A stretch of DNA of 64,000 nt. It comes from Faecalicatena_A orotica. GTDB lineage: Bacteria > Bacillota > Clostridia > Lachnospirales > Lachnospiraceae. The notes under the pieces were generated by a model. That model searched no databases and was not told where the DNA came from. It was given only the letters and a program-made list of their open reading frames with translations. The DNA lies in the NCBI RefSeq assembly GCF_040545875.1, contig NZ_JBEPMR010000004.1; one strand, given 5' to 3'. The translations under genes were made by a program, and so were the position numbers. Positions 60,422-64,000 of the stretch are shown in pieces (the stretch's first letter is position 1; the number at the start of each line of letters is the position of its first letter).

Positions 60422-62002
60422 TTAGCCAGCTTGCTTCCGGTAGTCCGCCGGGCTCATCCCCGTCTGTTTTTTAAATGCTTTTGAGAAGTAATGATAATCA
60501 TTCATCCCCGATAATACAGCCACATCTTTAATCTTTTCATTCGTATTGCAAAGCAGGTCCTTCGCGCACTCCATGCGCAGGTCCATCAGGTAATTAGAGA
60601 AACCGATCCCCATTTCCTGTTTGAACAGATAACTCAGATAAGCCGGGTTTACATTTGCTGCCTCAGCCGCATCTGTCAGCCCGATCTGTCCGCGGTAGTG
60701 TTCATGCAGAAAATCGACCACTTTGCGGATTACAGGCCCCGCAGTTTCCGGAATTTCCTTTTTTCTGGAGCTTAACAGCTTCTTGCGGTACTCCTCACAG
60801 TATTCTGTAAGCTGCCCGATCTTAATAATGTTTCCATATGCCTCCGGAGCACGTTCTATGGAGACTTTCTGATCCAGTTCTTTCAGCCAGTGAATGACAA
60901 GCCTGCTCTCTGTATGGCACCTCTCAAACGCCTCTGCCGCCTTCTTAAACGCCTTCTCCATATCATCCGCCCTGTGTGTATCTATATAGGAAGTCATCTC
61001 CCTTGAAAGTTCCAGGGCTTCTTGCGGGAGTTCGCGGCCAATCAGGGGGGCACCGTCATAATACAGAATGTTGCTGTTCTCATAAAAATACAGCTTTGTA
61101 ATCTCTCTCACCTGCTGGTACGCCTGCCGGATGCCCTCTTCGCCGAAACAGATTCCACTCACACCCACGGCAAATGTATATGGTTCCTCTTTACTGCACC
61201 GGCAGCATGCCGTTGCCACACTGGTCAGGCGCTGCCTCATCAGGCTGTCCCTGCGCATTTGTGACAGGTCGAGAAAACAGCAGAAGACGCCCTCGCCCAA
61301 ATACACTTCTTCCACAAATTCCTTTTCCCCGCCCAGCAGTTCAGATAAACAGCCAAACAGCTTCTGGAGAAGATGCTGGCTGTACTGCTCCAATTCAAGC
61401 GGCGGGCAGTTGGCCTTGATTCCGCCAAACCCGGGCATAAAAAGACTCACCACTGCACTGTTCGTAAATTTCCCGGATACACCGGCCTCGATTCTTCTAT
61501 TTTCCCGCTCCTTTGGGGATAAAGAACCAGACAGAAGCCCGTTAAAATAATGATACTTAAGGGAGTGCCGCCCCATCTGTGCAAGCTTCTTCGTCTCGTC
61601 AACCTCTTTCTGCCGGGACTGGATGCCCGCAAGCTGGGGCTTCGTCTTCTCCAGCATCTCATAGAGGCTGTCTTCATTCAATGAGTTTTTCAGGACATAC
61701 TCATTCGCACCAAGCTTCATTGCCTCTTTCACATACTCAAAATCATCATGACAGCTCAGTACGATAATATAGATTCCCGGATTATCCAGCCGTACACGCC
61801 GGATCAGCTCTATCCCGTCCATGAGGGGCATAGATATATCCGTCACTACGAGGTCGGGGTGCTCCTTCTCAATCACTTCCAAAGCTTCTTCCCCGTCACG
61901 CAGATCTGCAATAATCTCATATCCGGACCGCTGCCAGGAATCCAACTGCTTCAGATAGCTCCTGACCAGAAAATCATCATCTACTATGACCGTCCTATAC
62001 AT
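60422..62002 (-). CDS. YesN-type AraC response regulator, no adjacent kinase
   Basis: Response regulator of 526 residues: receiver (about 1-120) with IVDDDFLVRSYLKQL and VVTDISMPLMDG (phospho-Asp near residue 55), a long middle region, and a C-terminal AraC domain with IKDVAVLSGMNDYHYFSKAF near residue 487 and MSPADYRKQ. Same class as the protein at 44495 but clearly diverged. No sensor kinase gene touches it: the aldolase is upstream and the LacI gene downstream. GGAGGCG precedes the ATG. Confidence 0.88.
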   Translation of the reverse strand: MYRTVIVDDDFLVRSYLKQLDSWQRSGYEIIADLRDGEEALEVIEKEHPDLVVTDISMPLMDGIELIRRVRLDNPGIYIIVLSCHDDFEYVKEAMKLGANEYVLKNSLNEDSLYEMLEKTKPQLAGIQSRQKEVDETKKLAQMGRHSLKYHYFNGLLSGSLSPKERENRRIEAGVSGKFTNSAVVSLFMPGFGGIKANCPPLELEQYSQHLLQKLFGCLSELLGGEKEFVEEVYLGEGVFCCFLDLSQMRRDSLMRQRLTSVATACCRCSKEEPYTFAVGVSGICFGEEGIRQAYQQVREITKLYFYENSNILYYDGAPLIGRELPQEALELSREMTSYIDTHRADDMEKAFKKAAEAFERCHTESRLVIHWLKELDQKVSIERAPEAYGNIIKIGQLTEYCEEYRKKLLSSRKKEIPETAGPVIRKVVDFLHEHYRGQIGLTDAAEAANVNPAYLSYLFKQEMGIGFSNYLMDLRMECAKDLLCNTNEKIKDVAVLSGMNDYHYFSKAFKKQTGMSPADYRKQAG

Positions 62003-62041
62003 CTAAAGCGCCTCCTATGTACCAAACTTCATGGTTACTAA

Positions 62042-62065
62042 AGCAGCCGGTTCTTCCCGGCTGCT
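62042..62065 (-). terminator. Hairpin after the MFS-aldolase unit
   Basis: Stem AGCAGCCGG / CCGGCTGCT with a 6-base loop, 52 bases after the aldolase stop; only three T follow on the minus strand, so read-through into the response regulator gene is possible. Confidence 0.6.
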
Positions 62066-62117
62066 GCTATACCTGATATTATACAGAAACTTTTTTCCGC
62101 CGTAAAGCAGACATTTT

Positions 62118-62966
62118 CTATACCAGGGGCTTTTTACAATTAAAGACATCAATATGGTGCTTTACATTCTGGTAAACGCCCTCTACCATCGCCTCATTCA
62201 GAGAGAAGTAGTTATGTACACCTGCCCCTCCTATGTATTCCTCTGCTTTTTTCACCAGAGAGTTGAAACTTGCGGTTGCAATATTTACCTTGCGGATTCC
62301 AAGTGATATCGCCTTCCTGAAGTCTTCGTCCGTGATGCCGCTTCCCCCGTGGAGTACAAGCGGGACATCCACTGTTTGATGAATCTCCTCCAGAACATCG
62401 AATGCAAGCTTTGGAGCCACCGGATAATTTCCATGTGCATTTCCGATTGCAACAGCCAGTGCATCCACACTGCTTCTTTCGCAGAAAACTTTCGCATCCT
62501 GCGGGTTCGTACAGCGGATTCCATGATTTTCCGAACCGTCCTCACTTCCGCCTACCAGTCCCAGCTCAGCCTCCACTGTCGCACCATACTCGTCTGCCAG
62601 ATTTTTTGCGGCTATCGTCCTTGAAATATTTTCTTCAAATGGAAGTGTTGACCCGTCAAACATCACGGAAGTAAACCCAAGCTCAAGAGCCTTCTTTAAA
62701 GTTTCCAATGTCTGTCCGTGGTCCAGATGCACTGCCACATCCACCTTTGCTTCTCTTGCCGCCTGCACCATCATAGGCCCCATCATTGCCAGTGGTGAAT
62801 GTTTCAGCCTGACTTCCGCAATCTGCAGTATGATCGGGGTATCCAGCTCCTCTGCTGCCTGTATTGCGCCTTTAACCATTTCCATATTACCTACACTGAA
62901 CGCGCCGCACCCTCTGTTTTCCTTTGCCGCCTGAATAAGCAGATCCTTCATTTTTACAATTGACAT
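62118..62966 (-). CDS. Class II ketose-bisphosphate aldolase, second copy
   Basis: Zinc aldolase of 282 residues, same family as the gene at 11587 but diverged. Motifs: VHLDHGQTLETL near residue 79, VEAELGLVGGSEDG near residue 130, AIGNAHGNYPV near residue 173 and LVLHGGSGITDED near residue 205. It overlaps the MFS gene by 13 bases, so the pair probably imports and splits one compound. A role as the missing IolJ aldolase for the iol operon is possible but not shown. Confidence 0.87.
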   Translation of the reverse strand: MSIVKMKDLLIQAAKENRGCGAFSVGNMEMVKGAIQAAEELDTPIILQIAEVRLKHSPLAMMGPMMVQAAREAKVDVAVHLDHGQTLETLKKALELGFTSVMFDGSTLPFEENISRTIAAKNLADEYGATVEAELGLVGGSEDGSENHGIRCTNPQDAKVFCERSSVDALAVAIGNAHGNYPVAPKLAFDVLEEIHQTVDVPLVLHGGSGITDEDFRKAISLGIRKVNIATASFNSLVKKAEEYIGGAGVHNYFSLNEAMVEGVYQNVKHHIDVFNCKKPLV

Positions 62967-64000
62967 ATCGTCTCCTCCTTTTCTACCTGAATCTCTTCCT
63001 GTTTGACTACTGCATCTTTAGAATCTTTTTTTAATTCTCTTTCCAGTAAAATAATAAATATAAATGCTGCCGCTGCGAATGCCACACCGATCTTAAAGAC
63101 CAGGTTCATATCATATCCTGCATTCGTCACAGCCCCCGAAATTGCCGGGGCACCAAGGCTTGCCGCTACGATTCCCGACATGACGATCCCATAATTTTCC
63201 CCTGAATACTTCAGTCCGAATATCGAACTTGTCAATGACGGGAAACTTCCCATAATTCCGCCGTAGCATCCATACATCAGGATAATCGCGATGGTGGTCA
63301 CATAAGACCTAGACACAACAAGTGTTATCATGGCAATCATCGTAACTACCGTAACCCCCATCACACACTTCGTACGGCCCGTTTTATCAGAGATCGTAGG
63401 AAGCAGCAGCCTGACTGCCGCATTTACCACAGACCCGAACATGACTGCACTGGCCGCAACTGCCGCGCTGATTCCCCGCTCAGACTGAATGATCTGTGAA
63501 ACCGGAGAAACCATAAAGTATGACATCAGCCCGCAGAGCATGGTGGCTACCAGAAAATAAAACTTCTTCGTACGGATCATTTCACCCGCGGTATACTGGT
63601 GCTGCTCCTTGCCGCAGCTCTGTATCTGGGCCTGCGATGCAGAGCGCATCAGTTTATCACCCAGTTCTTTATCCGGGTTTTTAATAAAAATGACTCCGAA
63701 TATCCAGGAAGCCGCGATGGCGGAACCGATCACAAGAAACGTGAATTTCGGCCCTCCCGCCGCCAGAAGCGTCCTGCTCAAAGGCGCCAGGAAAAATCCG
63801 CACAGACCATTGGCTGTCACGATAATCCCTGAGGCAAACCCGATCTTATGGGGAAACCATTTCTGCGCAATAGAAAGAATCGTAGTATAGATCATTCCCT
63901 GTCCGAATCCCTGCATAAATCCATAAGTTATATAAATCGGTACCGGTGATGGCACGATCAGAAATGCAGACAACAGAATTCCCGCGGAAAAGATCCCTCC
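62954..64000 (-). CDS. MFS transporter (OxlT-like), 5' partial
   Basis: Major facilitator protein, reading frame open to the right edge of the window, so the N-terminus is missing. About ten helices are visible; YGFMQGFGQGMIYTTILS and WFPHKIGFASGIIVTANGLC are typical of the oxalate/formate antiporter-like group. The C-terminal tail is charged (QEEIQVEKEETICQL). It shares 13 bases with the aldolase gene downstream, indicating an operon. Confidence 0.88.
   Translation of the reverse strand, partial: GGIFSAGILLSAFLIVPSPVPIYITYGFMQGFGQGMIYTTILSIAQKWFPHKIGFASGIIVTANGLCGFFLAPLSRTLLAAGGPKFTFLVIGSAIAASWIFGVIFIKNPDKELGDKLMRSASQAQIQSCGKEQHQYTAGEMIRTKKFYFLVATMLCGLMSYFMVSPVSQIIQSERGISAAVAASAVMFGSVVNAAVRLLLPTISDKTGRTKCVMGVTVVTMIAMITLVVSRSYVTTIAIILMYGCYGGIMGSFPSLTSSIFGLKYSGENYGIVMSGIVAASLGAPAISGAVTNAGYDMNLVFKIGVAFAAAAFIFIILLERELKKDSKDAVVKQEEIQVEKEETICQL

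Noticed and set aside
1..64000. CRISPR arrays, tRNA or rRNA genes, complete insertion sequences, catabolite-response (cre) sites
   Set aside because: None was visible on reading both strands; weak cre-like matches lacked the central CG and symmetry needed to report them.

Overview
The window looks like a chromosomal segment of an anaerobic, spore-forming Firmicute, most probably a member of the Lachnospiraceae. It carries sporulation genes of the Clostridia type (yabP, yabQ, a spoIIE-like phosphatase) next to divIC, tilS, hpt and ftsH. It is very dense in PTS and ABC sugar systems, and it has consensus sigma-A promoters and Rho-independent hairpins between operons. The genus cannot be fixed from sequence alone. 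I see no rRNA, tRNA, CRISPR array, complete insertion sequence or origin.

Layout. (1) 1-8600, plus strand: a mannitol-family PTS operon (EIICB, MtlR-type activator, EIIA) with a 1-phosphofructokinase, a SorE-type L-sorbose-1-phosphate reductase and a HAD phosphatase. It is split by an AT-rich AlbA_2/Schlafen-like gene on the other strand. (2) 8615-10747: a hybrid histidine kinase. (3) 10963-17516, minus strand: a self-contained PTS operon with its own HPr, EIIA, EIIB, a UlaA-family EIIC, a TPR-like protein, a class II aldolase and a P-loop kinase, preceded by its PRD regulator. (4) 17673-26872: a GH2 hydrolase, a second AlbA_2 gene, a GH13 enzyme and ftsH-hpt-tilS. (5) 26981-33104: a polyol dehydrogenase plus ribose-type ABC importer and a divergent ROK regulator, lying between spoIIE and tilS. 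(6) 33168-36852: spoIIE, divIC, yabQ, yabP and a CPBP protease. (7) 37136-42234: a short inositol operon, iolC-iolD-iolB plus an iron alcohol dehydrogenase. (8) 42711-46051: a YesM/YesN-type two-component pair. (9) 46175-54414: an accessory stretch with a frameshifted DUF4143 ATPase, an Rpn-type nuclease, an ABC exporter with a broken permease, a propeller-like protein without a signal peptide, and an HTH/RhuM operon. (10) 54635-60300: a LacI-controlled ABC importer with a GH29 fucosidase. (11) 60422-64000: an AraC-type response regulator, a second class II aldolase and an MFS transporter that runs off the window.

The genes describe an organism living on plant or host glycans and sugar alcohols: hydrolases release sugars, PTS and ABC systems import them, and dehydrogenases, kinases and aldolases feed them into glycolysis. 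The most unusual features are the PTS operon whose private HPr has Lys where the regulatory Ser46 should be and whose only kinase is of the P-loop type; a three-copy dispersed hairpin repeat placed at gene 3' ends; a spoIIE-like gene without its membrane domain; duplicated promoter/operator units upstream of iolC; and paired TTTGCAA palindromes at both promoters of the private-HPr locus.
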